From Lentzea guizhouensis (lineage in GTDB: Bacteria > Actinomycetota > Actinomycetes > Mycobacteriales > Pseudonocardiaceae), in NCBI RefSeq assembly GCF_001701025.1, contig NZ_CP016793.1, positions 2,108,001 through 2,172,000 of the forward strand: 64,000 nt of DNA, written 5' to 3'. The notes below the pieces were generated by a model, which saw nothing but the letters and a program-made list of their open reading frames with translations, had not been told where the DNA came from and did not search any database. Both the position numbers and the translations under genes were made by a program. Of the stretch, positions 8,345-15,450 are shown one piece after another (positions within the stretch are counted from its first letter, which is position 1; every line of letters starts with the position of its first letter).

Positions 8345-9724
8345 TCACCCCACGGGTGGGTGAGTGCGGAAGACGTTGTACGCCAGGTCACCGCAGGGCA
8401 CGTCGGTGTTGGCGGCGATCACGTCGCCGAGCGTGCGGCGGTGGTCGATGCCGTACCTCGCCTTGATGATCCGCAGCGCCGGGTCGTTCGCGTGGAAGAA
8501 CCTGTCCCCGTCGCGCAAGGCCTCGAACTGCTTCTTCCAGATGGCGTGCTGGAGCTCGCCGAACTCGCTGCCGGGCAGGCGCGGCTCGGCCATCATGCCG
8601 ACGATCGCGTCCACACCGGACAGATCACCGTAGATCGCTTTGAGGCGCGCGGCCGTGGTGGTGCGCCGGACGCCGGGGCTCACGTGGCCGAGGCTGTCCG
8701 GGTCGTTGATCTCGTCGCCGGGGGTGAGCTCGGGGTCGGCCGGGAACGACTCGGTGGTCTCGCCGGAGATCGCGCGGAACGACGGCTGGGGCGTGAGGCC
8801 GTAGGCGCGGCGCAGGTCGTTGTAGATGGCGATGCCGTGGTCGCGGCCGCGTTCCACGTCGAGCGCCGACACGTCGACCACCGCGGTCAGGCAGCGCGGC
8901 TGGCAGCCGGGGATCAGGAACACGATGCTGCGCAACGTGTCCTCGTCGACCACCTCGTCGTTGCGGTTCTCCGGCTGCGCGCCGAAGCTCTGCAGCAGCG
9001 GGCCGATCTGCACCTCGTCGACGAGGTCCGGCTGGAACGGCAGCATGCCGATCTCGACCTTCTCACCGGTCACGGTGACCGTGGCCCCCTTGGCGCGCAA
9101 CGCCTCCAGCTGCGCTTCGGTGTAGCGGGACACGTCCGTGGTGACCTTGCGCCGCGGCAGCATGTTTTTGGGCAGCAACAACTTCGCGCCGTCCCGCAGC
9201 CACGCCAACCGGCCCTGCTCACCTCCGTAGACCGCGAAGCCGTCGAGGTACGAGCTGACGATGTTCTTCTGCTCGTACGGCGTCAAGCCCTCGACCACAC
9301 CGCTGCGCCGCATGGGGATGGAGCCAAGGTCGTTGCGCACGTGCTCCGGCGGCGCGTCGTTGTCCCACGGGATCGACGCGTCGGTGTTCGTGTCCTCGCG
9401 CAGCCCGAACGTGTGGTCCATGAACTGCGCCCACTGGCTCACCTGCCGGTCGGACAGGAGATTCTGCCCGCCGTCGGCGAAGATCCGGCTGCTGACGTAC
9501 CGCGCGTTCGGCTCGGCCACCGGCTGCCCGGCGCCGTCCGCGTACCTGGCGGGCGCGACCCGCAGGTACGCCTCCCCGACCGCACCCCACTCCGGGTGGG
9601 CGCGGTTGTTGCCGCGCCCGTCCAGGCTCTGGACCTCGAACCAGCCGGGGCCGGCGTGCGCGGCCCCGCTGCCGAGGAACGCCCCGACCGTCACCAACGC
9701 CACTGTCCTGCGCATGAACCGCAT
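8345..9724 (-). CDS. Secreted animal-type haem peroxidase, internally shortened
   Basis: It has 459 residues from ATG 9724 (another ATG at 9775 adds 17 residues but would spoil the signal peptide). The signal peptide is RRTVALVTVGAFLGSGAAHA. The N-terminal half has the distal region SQWAQFMDHTFGL and the SSYLDGFAVYGGEQGRLAWLR segment of family PF03098; the C-terminal half has SALDVERGRDHGIAIYNDLRR. Between LPRRKVTTD and LVDEVQIGPLLQSFG the family normally has roughly 100 more residues, including the helix with the proximal haem-ligand His; here that segment is replaced by about 35 residues without any His. It is therefore probably not a normal peroxidase. Confidence 0.7.
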   Translation of the reverse strand: MRFMRRTVALVTVGAFLGSGAAHAGPGWFEVQSLDGRGNNRAHPEWGAVGEAYLRVAPARYADGAGQPVAEPNARYVSSRIFADGGQNLLSDRQVSQWAQFMDHTFGLREDTNTDASIPWDNDAPPEHVRNDLGSIPMRRSGVVEGLTPYEQKNIVSSYLDGFAVYGGEQGRLAWLRDGAKLLLPKNMLPRRKVTTDVSRYTEAQLEALRAKGATVTVTGEKVEIGMLPFQPDLVDEVQIGPLLQSFGAQPENRNDEVVDEDTLRSIVFLIPGCQPRCLTAVVDVSALDVERGRDHGIAIYNDLRRAYGLTPQPSFRAISGETTESFPADPELTPGDEINDPDSLGHVSPGVRRTTTAARLKAIYGDLSGVDAIVGMMAEPRLPGSEFGELQHAIWKKQFEALRDGDRFFHANDPALRIIKARYGIDHRRTLGDVIAANTDVPCGDLAYNVFRTHPPVG

Positions 9725-9847
9725 GGGCCCGATGATGGCGGCGCTCCCCGGCATACCGAGGAGCACACTTTTCACACGACAACAGCCGTCCAGCAGGTGA
9801 CGCGAGAGCAGTGCACAGCGGCGCTGCTGACCTTGAGGTTCCCGTAG

Positions 9848-10117
9848 CTATATAAGCGCTCCTCCGAATGGGTTGTCTTGGAAACCTGTCCGCACCGCGA
9901 AAGGAAATGGTTGGTCAGTTGCCGGCAACTCGGCACCGGTCGGCACCGGGCCAACGACGACAGGACCCAACTCGAAGCGGAATCCGAGCGCCCAGAGGAC
10001 AGCCAGAACTGCCACCACGAACAGCGCGAGTCCCGCAACCAACACGAGCACCTTCCAGATGCCCGACCAGCTGACCGGTCCTTCACGCAGCAACCGCCAA
10101 CCGTTCTCGTGGCTCAT
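9848..10117 (-). CDS. Small single-pass membrane protein
   Basis: It has 89 residues: a short basic N terminus (SHENGWRLLREGPVSWSG), one strong hydrophobic helix of about 25 residues (VLVLVAGLALFVVAVLAVLWALG), then a 45-residue polar tail. The function is unknown. The start ATG is at 10117. It may be a host accessory gene; the next 400 bases upstream hold no gene. Confidence 0.5.
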   Translation of the reverse strand: MSHENGWRLLREGPVSWSGIWKVLVLVAGLALFVVAVLAVLWALGFRFELGPVVVGPVPTGAELPATDQPFPFAVRTGFQDNPFGGALI

Positions 10118-10286
10118 GCCACTGCCGCCGTTCGAGCCTGCACGCTCAGCTTGGCGCGCTTCTTGGGCAGACGTAGTCTCATCGGCGGTCTCCGTTCATT
10201 CGTGTTCCATTTGAGGCGCGCCCGCGCAAGGCCGTCCAAGTCTCAGCGGGCAGCGCCAGCCAGAGGACATCTGGGCGGAGACCGTC

Positions 10287-10335
10287 AACGGCCCTCCTCG
10301 ATCTCTAGGCATTCAGAGACCGAAGAGGGCCGTTT
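10287..10335. terminator. Long hairpin terminator
   Basis: A 10-bp outer stem (aacggccctc / gagggccgtt) encloses a second stem (ctcg...cgaa, atctct...agagac) and ends in gtttcc. It insulates the DndB-like gene from upstream transcription. Confidence 0.6.
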
Positions 10336-10429
10336 CCATCTGCAGCCAGAGGGTCCCGGTGTACCGCCGACCAACGACCATTGGATGCGTTCCATGGTCA
10401 ACAGTGCGCGAGAACCTATCACGGAGCCC

Positions 10430-10477
10430 GTACTCGAGAGCAGGTACCCATGCTCTCGAGCGCGCGCGTACGAGTAC
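10430..10477. promoter_or_regulatory. Overlapping inverted repeats, possible operator
   Basis: A 10-bp perfect inverted repeat, ctcgagagca (10433-10442) and tgctctcgag (10451-10460), lies inside a wider one, gtactcg (10430-10436) and cgagtac (10471-10477). The block ends about 50 bases before the DndB-like start codon, a place expected for an operator or promoter. No regulator is encoded next to it. Confidence 0.45.
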
Positions 10478-10525
10478 GGTGTTTCGCACACGGACCGTGG
10501 GTCAGCACACGAGAGGTACAGCGCG

Positions 10526-11797
10526 ATGTTCATCCCCAAGAAGATCACCGGCATTCGCCGGAGCGAGTTCCACTTCACCACGGTCGTCCCGTTCAGCTGG
10601 GTCCTGGAGAACCACGTCTCTGGACTGGTTCTCGAGGACGCAATGCGAGACATGCAAGAGGATAAGAGCGTTGACCCGCGGGTGGCCGAGCTCGCTCCAA
10701 TCCGCAGTCGGATGCAGCGACCGTTCCTTCGCGACGGCATCGAAAAACGCAGCATTGGCGGAAAGTCCGTGGTGGTACCGGTGAAAACCCCGACCTCCAA
10801 GCTGGTGAACACCAAGGGGTCGCTTCGCGACTATCTGCTCCAACAGTTCGCTGTCAGCCCGGAGGAAGCCTTCGGAGTGCTTCCGGGCTTCGTCTCGTTC
10901 TGGCCGGAGCGCCTCTTGGAACAAGAGGCGAATGTCTCCGTGGAGGGATTGCTCAGCCCCTGGGCCACCTACGAGTTCCAACATGCAGGCCGTGGCGCGC
11001 TGGCCGACGGAGAGTGTCGGCATCTGGCAGGTGTCCTCATCAACGCGGATCCCAAGGTGCCTTCTGCACTCAAGGACAAGCTGCTGAACCGCCCGGTGAC
11101 CGTGGAGGTCTACCACGGGATCCCGACGGACCATGCAGCGAAGATGTTCGTCGACCTGAACTGTGAGGGCACCAAGGTCGACACCATCACCAGGGCCAAC
11201 ATCGACCCGCGCAACAAGTGGATCACCGCCACGAAGGCGATCTTCGAGGAGCTCGGTATCAAGTACGCGACAACCGGTCGGCAGCTGACGACGGCCCATC
11301 GCGAGCTGGGACAGTTGATCCTACTGACTCATGCCGAGCAGATGGTGAAGTCGATCGTGATCGGTGCGTATCAGGCGTTCGTCAAGAACAAGCGCGGCGA
11401 CTCCTGGGACGGTGTGGACTTCGAACGACTCCACTACGCCGGCGTCACGTGGTTCCGCGAGATCTTCACACACTTCAAAGAAGGCCCGGAGGTCCTTGCG
11501 GACAAATCGAGGGTGATCAGGACGATTGCCGTACGAGTGGCGCTGGCCAGTCTGGGTGGCGCGTTCTACCACGATGACAAAGCCGCCATCGAGGAGGCAC
11601 GAAGGGTTCTTCGAGAGGTCAATTGGACGGTTTCCGAGGCATGGAACGGAATCGGTGGCAAGGTGGTGGTGAACGAGAACAACGTCATCGCCATGTCCGC
11701 AGGCTCAGGAAAAGAGTCGATCACCAAGGCCGTGCAGGCGCTCACAAAGCCCGAAACGAAGGCAGGGCGAGCCATCCGTGGCAGGAGCGCGGACTAG
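10526..11797 (+). CDS. DndB/DGQHR-domain-like protein, stand-alone
   Basis: This 423-residue protein starts at ATG 10526, preceded by gagagg. The middle has LADGECRHLAGVL, a variant of the DGQHR motif, followed by VEVYHGIPTDHAAKMFVDLNCEG, and ends in an Ala/Lys-rich helix. This is the layout of DndB-type proteins (DNA phosphorothioation regulators) and of the wider DGQHR family seen in defence islands and mobile elements. No dndA, C, D or E genes are near, so its job here is unknown: a phosphorothioation regulator acting in trans, a defence relic or an unrelated DGQHR protein. It stands alone, with its own terminator upstream. Confidence 0.6.
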   Translation: MFIPKKITGIRRSEFHFTTVVPFSWVLENHVSGLVLEDAMRDMQEDKSVDPRVAELAPIRSRMQRPFLRDGIEKRSIGGKSVVVPVKTPTSKLVNTKGSLRDYLLQQFAVSPEEAFGVLPGFVSFWPERLLEQEANVSVEGLLSPWATYEFQHAGRGALADGECRHLAGVLINADPKVPSALKDKLLNRPVTVEVYHGIPTDHAAKMFVDLNCEGTKVDTITRANIDPRNKWITATKAIFEELGIKYATTGRQLTTAHRELGQLILLTHAEQMVKSIVIGAYQAFVKNKRGDSWDGVDFERLHYAGVTWFREIFTHFKEGPEVLADKSRVIRTIAVRVALASLGGAFYHDDKAAIEEARRVLREVNWTVSEAWNGIGGKVVVNENNVIAMSAGSGKESITKAVQALTKPETKAGRAIRGRSAD

Positions 11798-11854
11798 GAC
11801 TGACACTTGGTGCTGATCAGCTGGGGATCCAGGTGATCAGCACCGCAGACACCG

Positions 11855-12241
11855 TCAGTGGTCGCCGTGGTCGTGGTCGTGCTCCGGCGCGAACGGCTGG
11901 TAGATGTAGAACATCGTCACCGGCTCGTCGCCCGCCACCGTCTCGTGGTCGGCCCCCGGCGGCACGAACGCGTACGACCCGGCCGTCGCCTCCAGGCCAC
12001 CGATGCTGACCTTGCCGTCGATCACCCACGTGTGCTGCGTCGCCGACGGGTGGCTGTGCCCCCCGTCCCGCGCACCGGGTGCCATCTGGATCAGGCCGAC
12101 GATGGTGTCGCCGTTCGGGGACTTCCACAGCAACTTGTTCTGCAGCCGTTCGTCGCCGTGCAGCGGGAACGACTTCATCTGGGCAAGGACATCCGGTGGG
12201 ATGACGGTGACCTTGTCCTGCGGCGTGTCACTCACGGGCAC
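11855..12241 (-). CDS. Cupin-domain protein
   Basis: This 128-residue single-domain cupin has the metal-site motif GGHSHPSATQHTWVIDG in the first half and GSYAFVPPGADHETVAGDEP in the second, giving three His and one Glu/Gln ligand candidates. The C terminus is His/Asp-rich (EHDHDHGDH), which may bind metal. Small cupins of this kind are often sugar-binding or dioxygenase-like and cannot be assigned further. The start is ATG 12241 after a purine-rich site. It is separated from the lipoprotein gene by a hairpin. Confidence 0.8.
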   Translation of the reverse strand: MPVSDTPQDKVTVIPPDVLAQMKSFPLHGDERLQNKLLWKSPNGDTIVGLIQMAPGARDGGHSHPSATQHTWVIDGKVSIGGLEATAGSYAFVPPGADHETVAGDEPVTMFYIYQPFAPEHDHDHGDH

Positions 12242-12282
12242 GGCCTTTCCGAGGTGGGGACTACGGCCGGTATATAGACGGA

Positions 12283-12314
12283 GAGGCCGCCCGCATTACG
12301 CACGGGCGGCCCTC
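12283..12314. terminator. GC-rich hairpin terminator
   Basis: The stem ggccgcccg (12285-12293) / cgggcggcc (12303-12311) has a 9-base loop. It lies between the start of the cupin gene and the end of the upstream lipoprotein gene, so it most likely terminates the lipoprotein transcript. Confidence 0.65.
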
Positions 12315-12317
12315 AGC

Positions 12318-13058
12318 TCATTCGCACTCGAGGTCGTGAGTGAACAGCAGGAACGACCCGAGCTTGCCGTCGGTGAACCGGAAGCTCAGCACGTAGCCGG
12401 GCTGGTCGGGAACGGCGACGTCGTAGGTCTTCGCGTCGACCTCCTTCGCCTCCGGGTGAGCAGCCTTGAACTGCTCGACCGTGGCGTCTTTGCCGATCTT
12501 CTTGGTGGTCTGCGCCCCCTGCGGCGGCACGATGATCCGGATCCGGTCACCCGCGAACCGCACCCCGCCGTGGGTGTTGAGCGCCTCGGCCCGCTTCGCG
12601 GCGCGGCTCGTGGAGTCGGCGGCCAGCTGGGCGACCTTGCTCGCCGCCTCGGCCGACGCGGCGAGCTTCGCGGCGTGGGCGATCGCGGCGGCACCCGCGT
12701 TCGGGCCCGGTGCCGGTCCCGCCGCGGCTTCCGCCTCGTCCGCCGCCTTCTGCGCTGCCTGGTACTGCTGCTCGACTGCCTCGTCCTCGGCGAGCTGCTT
12801 CGGGTCCGGTGCGGGCGCACCCTGGTACCGGAAGTCCTCACAGGTACCGGTCTTGCCGGCGCCGGTGGCGGCGAGCTCACCGGTGGCGAGCGCCTCCTGC
12901 TTCGACATGCCGGGCTTCAGCTTGCCGAACCCGGTGACGTCGAACGGCTTCTCCTGCGTGGTACCCGCAGAGTGCGTGCCCGACGAACAACTGACGACGG
13001 CAAGCGCTGCCGCCACGACGAATACCGCTTTCAATCCCCCATAGATTCTCACGCGCAC
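12318..13058 (-). CDS. Lipoprotein with Ala-rich helical insert
   Basis: It has 246 residues. The N terminus is a lipoprotein signal (VFVVAAALAVVSC, lipid Cys in VVSCSS). FGKLKPGMSKQEALATGEL resembles the start of a PASTA/BLIP-like repeat found in actinobacterial lipoproteins. Residues from about 85 to 165 are an Ala/Glu/Lys-rich helical, possibly coiled-coil, region. The C terminus (DATVEQFKAAHPEAKEVD, then YVLSFRFTDGKLGSFLLF) looks like the second half of the same fold. I do not assign a function. It is on the same strand as, and 34 bases downstream of, the excalibur lipoprotein gene. Confidence 0.7.
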   Translation of the reverse strand: MRVRIYGGLKAVFVVAAALAVVSCSSGTHSAGTTQEKPFDVTGFGKLKPGMSKQEALATGELAATGAGKTGTCEDFRYQGAPAPDPKQLAEDEAVEQQYQAAQKAADEAEAAAGPAPGPNAGAAAIAHAAKLAASAEAASKVAQLAADSTSRAAKRAEALNTHGGVRFAGDRIRIIVPPQGAQTTKKIGKDATVEQFKAAHPEAKEVDAKTYDVAVPDQPGYVLSFRFTDGKLGSFLLFTHDLECE

Positions 13059-13092
13059 AAGCTACGGCGTGTGGCGCGCGAACCGAGCGGAT

Positions 13093-13833
13093 TTATTCGC
13101 ACGCCACTCCGTCGTTGTCCCGGTCGAGCGCGGCGCGGTAGCCGGGCTGCCCGCGGTAGAGCGGTGCCGCACCGGCAGCTTTGGCCGCGGAGCAGTTCGC
13201 GTAGTACGCGGCGGGAGGAGGCGCGGGCGCGGGTTCCGGCTTGGGCACGACCGGCTTCGGCACGACCGGTTGCGGCACAACGGGTTGCGGAACCACCGGC
13301 TGGGGCGCGACGGGCGGCGGCGCCGGCTTCACGTCCAGACCACCGCACGACGGGCCCCAGAACCCGAGCGCTGCCTGCTTCGCGGTCGTCTGGGCCGCCT
13401 CGATGGCCGCGTCCGCACCGGCCACCGCCCTGGCGACGCCCTTGCTCACCGCGAGCACCGAGTAGTCGCGGCCGTCGGCCAGCAGCAACCGCGAGCCCGC
13501 GACCGAGACCGTCTTGCCCACCAACGTCTCCGTCGCGAACTCCACCGCCGACGCCGCCCAGCACTCACCGGGCGCGGCCAGGCCGAGGACCTGCAGCTTG
13601 GCACCGCTGGACAACTCCACGGTACGGCCGTCCACAACGGACGTCACCGTCACCGGCGGCGGAGTCGTCGTGGTGGTAGTGGTGGTCGTGGTCGTTGTCG
13701 TCGCACTGCTCACGGTCGAGGAACTCGCCGACAGGTCAGGCTCCTGCCCACAACCCACGACGGTCAACAGGATCGCGGCCGCGGACACCACGACGCGAGC
13801 GTTCTTCGGCACCTGCTGCCAGATCACGGTCAT
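13093..13833 (-). CDS. Lipoprotein with nuclease-like fold and excalibur domain
   Basis: From ATG 13833 it has 246 residues: lipobox AILLTVVGC, a poly-Thr spacer, then a compact domain (VTVTSVVDGRTVELSSGAK, LQVLGLAAPGECWAASA, ATETLVGKTVSV) matching the thermonuclease (SNc) fold. A tandem Pro-Val repeat (PQPVVPQPVVPQPVVPKPVV) follows, and then the C-terminal excalibur domain ending LDRDNDGVACE, a calcium-binding DxDxDGxxCE motif. The Arg/Asp/Glu set for catalysis is not clearly complete, so nuclease activity is unsure. An earlier ATG at 13878 is less likely because it pushes the signal peptide inward. Confidence 0.8.
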   Translation of the reverse strand: MTVIWQQVPKNARVVVSAAAILLTVVGCGQEPDLSASSSTVSSATTTTTTTTTTTTTPPPVTVTSVVDGRTVELSSGAKLQVLGLAAPGECWAASAVEFATETLVGKTVSVAGSRLLLADGRDYSVLAVSKGVARAVAGADAAIEAAQTTAKQAALGFWGPSCGGLDVKPAPPPVAPQPVVPQPVVPQPVVPKPVVPKPEPAPAPPPAAYYANCSAAKAAGAAPLYRGQPGYRAALDRDNDGVACE

Positions 13834-13925
13834 GGCCGTCACATCGCGACCCCACCCAGGCGGTGTTACCCACGTCACCCAGAAGGCCCATCAACAAAGC
13901 GCATCCACAGAGGACGGTGAACGAA

Positions 13926-13958
13926 AAGAGCCGGTGGTCGCGATGACCACCGGCTCTT
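13926..13958 (-). terminator. Probable native terminator of the tRNA-Ala gene
   Basis: A perfect 14-bp stem (aagagccggtggtc / gaccaccggctctt) with loop gcgat. Read on the minus strand it is followed by TTTTCGTT, a good intrinsic terminator for a leftward transcript. Its right edge lies 8 bases from the attL core that matches the tRNA 3' end, so before integration it would have followed the tRNA directly. Confidence 0.75.
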
Positions 13959-13965
13959 CCGTTAC

Positions 13966-13976
13966 GTGGAGCTGAG
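13966..13976. other. attL core (left attachment site)
   Basis: The 11 bases gtggagctgag equal the sequence at 56411-56421, which is part of the CCA end and acceptor stem of tRNA-Ala. To the left is the leftward terminator expected behind the tRNA; to the right is element DNA. In the rebuilt attP the core is flanked by tggt and acca, a small dyad centred in the core. Confidence 0.7.
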
Positions 13977-14014
13977 ACCACAGCACGAGAACCCCGACCC
14001 ACTGGGCAACCTAC

Positions 14015-14062
14015 GGGGGGCCGGGGGCTTGCCCCCGGCTGGGGTTTGGGGGCAAGCCCCCA
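14015..14062. repeat. REP-like nested inverted repeat
   Basis: gggggcttgccccc and gggggcaagccccc stand 10-15 bases apart; each is a hairpin and together they form a larger cruciform. Such blocks are common in Actinomycetes intergenic DNA. It separates the two att-like sites. Confidence 0.6.
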
Positions 14063-14083
14063 AAAGGCACGCGGAACGCAAAA

Positions 14084-14112
14084 TGGCGAGTGCTCTTCAC
14101 GAGCACTCGCCA
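14084..14112 (-). terminator. Second terminator-like hairpin
   Basis: A perfect 12-bp stem (tggcgagtgctc / gagcactcgcca) with loop ttcac; on the minus strand it is followed by a short T tract (TTTTGCG). It sits in front of the diverged att-like site exactly as the first hairpin sits in front of attL. Confidence 0.6.
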
Positions 14113-14119
14113 CCTATTG

Positions 14120-14151
14120 CGTGGACCTGACTACACAGCATGAGAACTCTG
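14120..14151. repeat. Diverged att-like copy
   Basis: 25 of 32 bases agree with 13965-13996, including cgtgga, cacagca and gagaac, at an offset of 155 bases. It may be an older or second attachment site, or a degraded copy. Confidence 0.45.
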
Positions 14152-14221
14152 TTGTAGCAGCTCAGGGGCCTGAGCTGGCCATAAAGCCCGTTGGGCCCCG
14201 CACCACTACCCGTTGAGGGCT

Positions 14222-14257
14222 CCCGAGGCCGGAGGACGGCGACCTCCGGCCTCCGGG
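14222..14257 (-). terminator. Terminator of the nuclease-inhibitor pair
   Basis: The stem gaggccggagg (14225-14235) / cctccggcctc (14243-14253) with loop acggcga lies 13 bases beyond the stop of the Nin-like gene. Confidence 0.65.
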
Positions 14258-14269
14258 AAGCCCGACCGA

Positions 14270-14785
14270 CTAACCCCAGGCTTCAAACCCAGGCCACCGC
14301 TTCAACAAGACCGGGGGCGTGTCCTGGTCACGTGGCCAGAGCTGTAGCCGGTATGAGTCGAGCCCTTCGGCTCCCTCCTTGGCCTCCTCATAGCCCCGTC
14401 CTGACAACCTGGCCCGGTACTGACCCGATGGGACCTCGCACGGAATCGGTGGACGCCCGCCGGAGCCCTCGAACATCAGCCGACCGTTCGGCACGTCGAG
14501 ATCGACGTCAACAACGTGATCCCAGTTCTCACCGTCCGCAGGTGGATCGGTCTCCCACGTCTCTACCCGCATCGGTGCGCTGAAGTTCCACTCGGCGGCC
14601 GTAACGAAGTCGATCAGCCCATCCGAGACACCTACAAACCGGTCAGTCTTGTGCGCGTCGTCCAAGGCACGGAGCACGGCGTTGTGTCCCTCGGGATCGG
14701 TTTCCCATGGAGCCACGGAGTAGATGTAGACCTGGCTGTGGTTGAACTCCACTTCCAGGTCGAGCGTCGTGGTGGGCCGAGTCAT
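14270..14785 (-). CDS. Nin/ComJ-like protein, probable inhibitor of the adjacent nuclease
   Basis: This 171-residue protein has no signal peptide. Its pattern follows the B. subtilis Nin (ComJ) family: an N-terminal strand with FNHSQVYIYSV, FVGVSDGLIDFVTAAEWNFSAPMRVETW in the middle, a NGRLMFEG strand and a C-terminal PSGQYRARLSGRG before a final beta stretch. Nin binds and inhibits the DNase NucA in Bacillus. Here it directly follows a NucA/NucB-domain gene and overlaps it by four bases (ATGA), so it is very likely the immunity or inhibitor partner. The family call rests on pattern only. Confidence 0.6.
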   Translation of the reverse strand: MTRPTTTLDLEVEFNHSQVYIYSVAPWETDPEGHNAVLRALDDAHKTDRFVGVSDGLIDFVTAAEWNFSAPMRVETWETDPPADGENWDHVVDVDLDVPNGRLMFEGSGGRPPIPCEVPSGQYRARLSGRGYEEAKEGAEGLDSYRLQLWPRDQDTPPVLLKRWPGFEAWG

Positions 14786-15429
14786 CCGCAGGACACGTCC
14801 TTCCCGATGTCCACGCCCGCATACGGGCCTTGAGCGATGTCGCCAGGATGGGTGATCACGACTAGGAAGCTATCCCCGTCGCGGATGCCACCAGCACCAT
14901 ACTTCGCCGACAGCGTGCCGCCTTGGCAGGCGTTCTCCCTGGGAGGGACCTCCATCTCTTGAGCCCCCGCTCCGCCTTCGCGAGTGCTCGCGAAGGGGAA
15001 CTCGTCGCACTGCCCGCCGTAGTTCCGGGGGAAGCTTCTCAGGCACACGACCTTGCGGTTGCCAGGTTCCGCCGCGGAGTCCTTCGTCAGCACGCCGGGC
15101 TTACCGACCTGCCACGCCGTCGAGATGTTGCGGGTGATGAACGGCATTCGACGAGCATCGAAGATCACGAACTTCAGCTTGTCGCACGCCTCCTGCGACA
15201 AGCTCTGCTCAGGCGTACATCTTCGCACCTGCGACGAAGCCGACGCAGCGACCATGAATTGGGCCTCACCATCGCCGACAAGCTCAACGCCTCCGCCCTC
15301 GAACACGCCAGCGACCCCGTCGCCGATGTCGGATGCGATGTCAGAGGCAAAGTCCGGCGCGACAATTGCCACTCCGACCGCTAGCACGATGACAGGCAGC
15401 AAGACGCCGCCCTTCGACTTGGTTCCCAT
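14782..15429 (-). CDS. Membrane-anchored NucA/NucB-type deoxyribonuclease
   Basis: It has 215 residues. Residues 8-28 (GVLLPVIVLAVGVAIVAPDFA) form an N-terminal anchor or uncleaved signal. The C-terminal half carries the NucA/NucB signature: CLRSFPRNYGGQCDEFPFASTREGG, then PPRENACQGGTLSAKY, with the Asp-Glu and Asn of the active site. NucA in Bacillus is a surface DNase that cuts DNA during uptake. It is encoded upstream of a Nin-like gene, so the pair looks like a nuclease-inhibitor module. In a prophage it could act as a toxin, a DNA-uptake factor or an entry-blocking nuclease. The start is at 15429 next to a GGGGGGAGA ribosome site. Confidence 0.7.
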   Translation of the reverse strand: MGTKSKGGVLLPVIVLAVGVAIVAPDFASDIASDIGDGVAGVFEGGGVELVGDGEAQFMVAASASSQVRRCTPEQSLSQEACDKLKFVIFDARRMPFITRNISTAWQVGKPGVLTKDSAAEPGNRKVVCLRSFPRNYGGQCDEFPFASTREGGAGAQEMEVPPRENACQGGTLSAKYGAGGIRDGDSFLVVITHPGDIAQGPYAGVDIGKDVSCG

Positions 15430-15450
15430 CTCTCCCCCCTGTGGCGGTCG

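Larger units (their letters stand above)
10118..10525. other. Intergenic region upstream of the DndB-like gene
   Basis: There is no convincing gene here. It contains a long terminator-like hairpin (10287-10335) and a pair of overlapping inverted repeats (10430-10477) just upstream of the DndB-like gene. The open frame that continues leftward from that gene over this stretch has no ribosome site and no coding-like composition. Confidence 0.6.
13834..14269. other. Left junction region of the integrated element
   Basis: There is no gene in this stretch. It holds in order: host sequence upstream of the excalibur lipoprotein, the hairpin that appears to be the original tRNA-Ala terminator, the attL core, a REP-like hairpin block, a second terminator-like hairpin, a diverged second att-like site, and the terminator of the Nin-like gene. 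Confidence 0.65.

Noticed and set aside
9878..10525. Open frame extending the DndB-like gene by over 200 residues
   Set aside because: It runs through a terminator and palindromes, lacks coding character, and the family start fits ATG 10526.
14001..14070. CRISPR-like array
   Set aside because: Only two inverted GC-rich units with no spacers; it is a REP-like hairpin.
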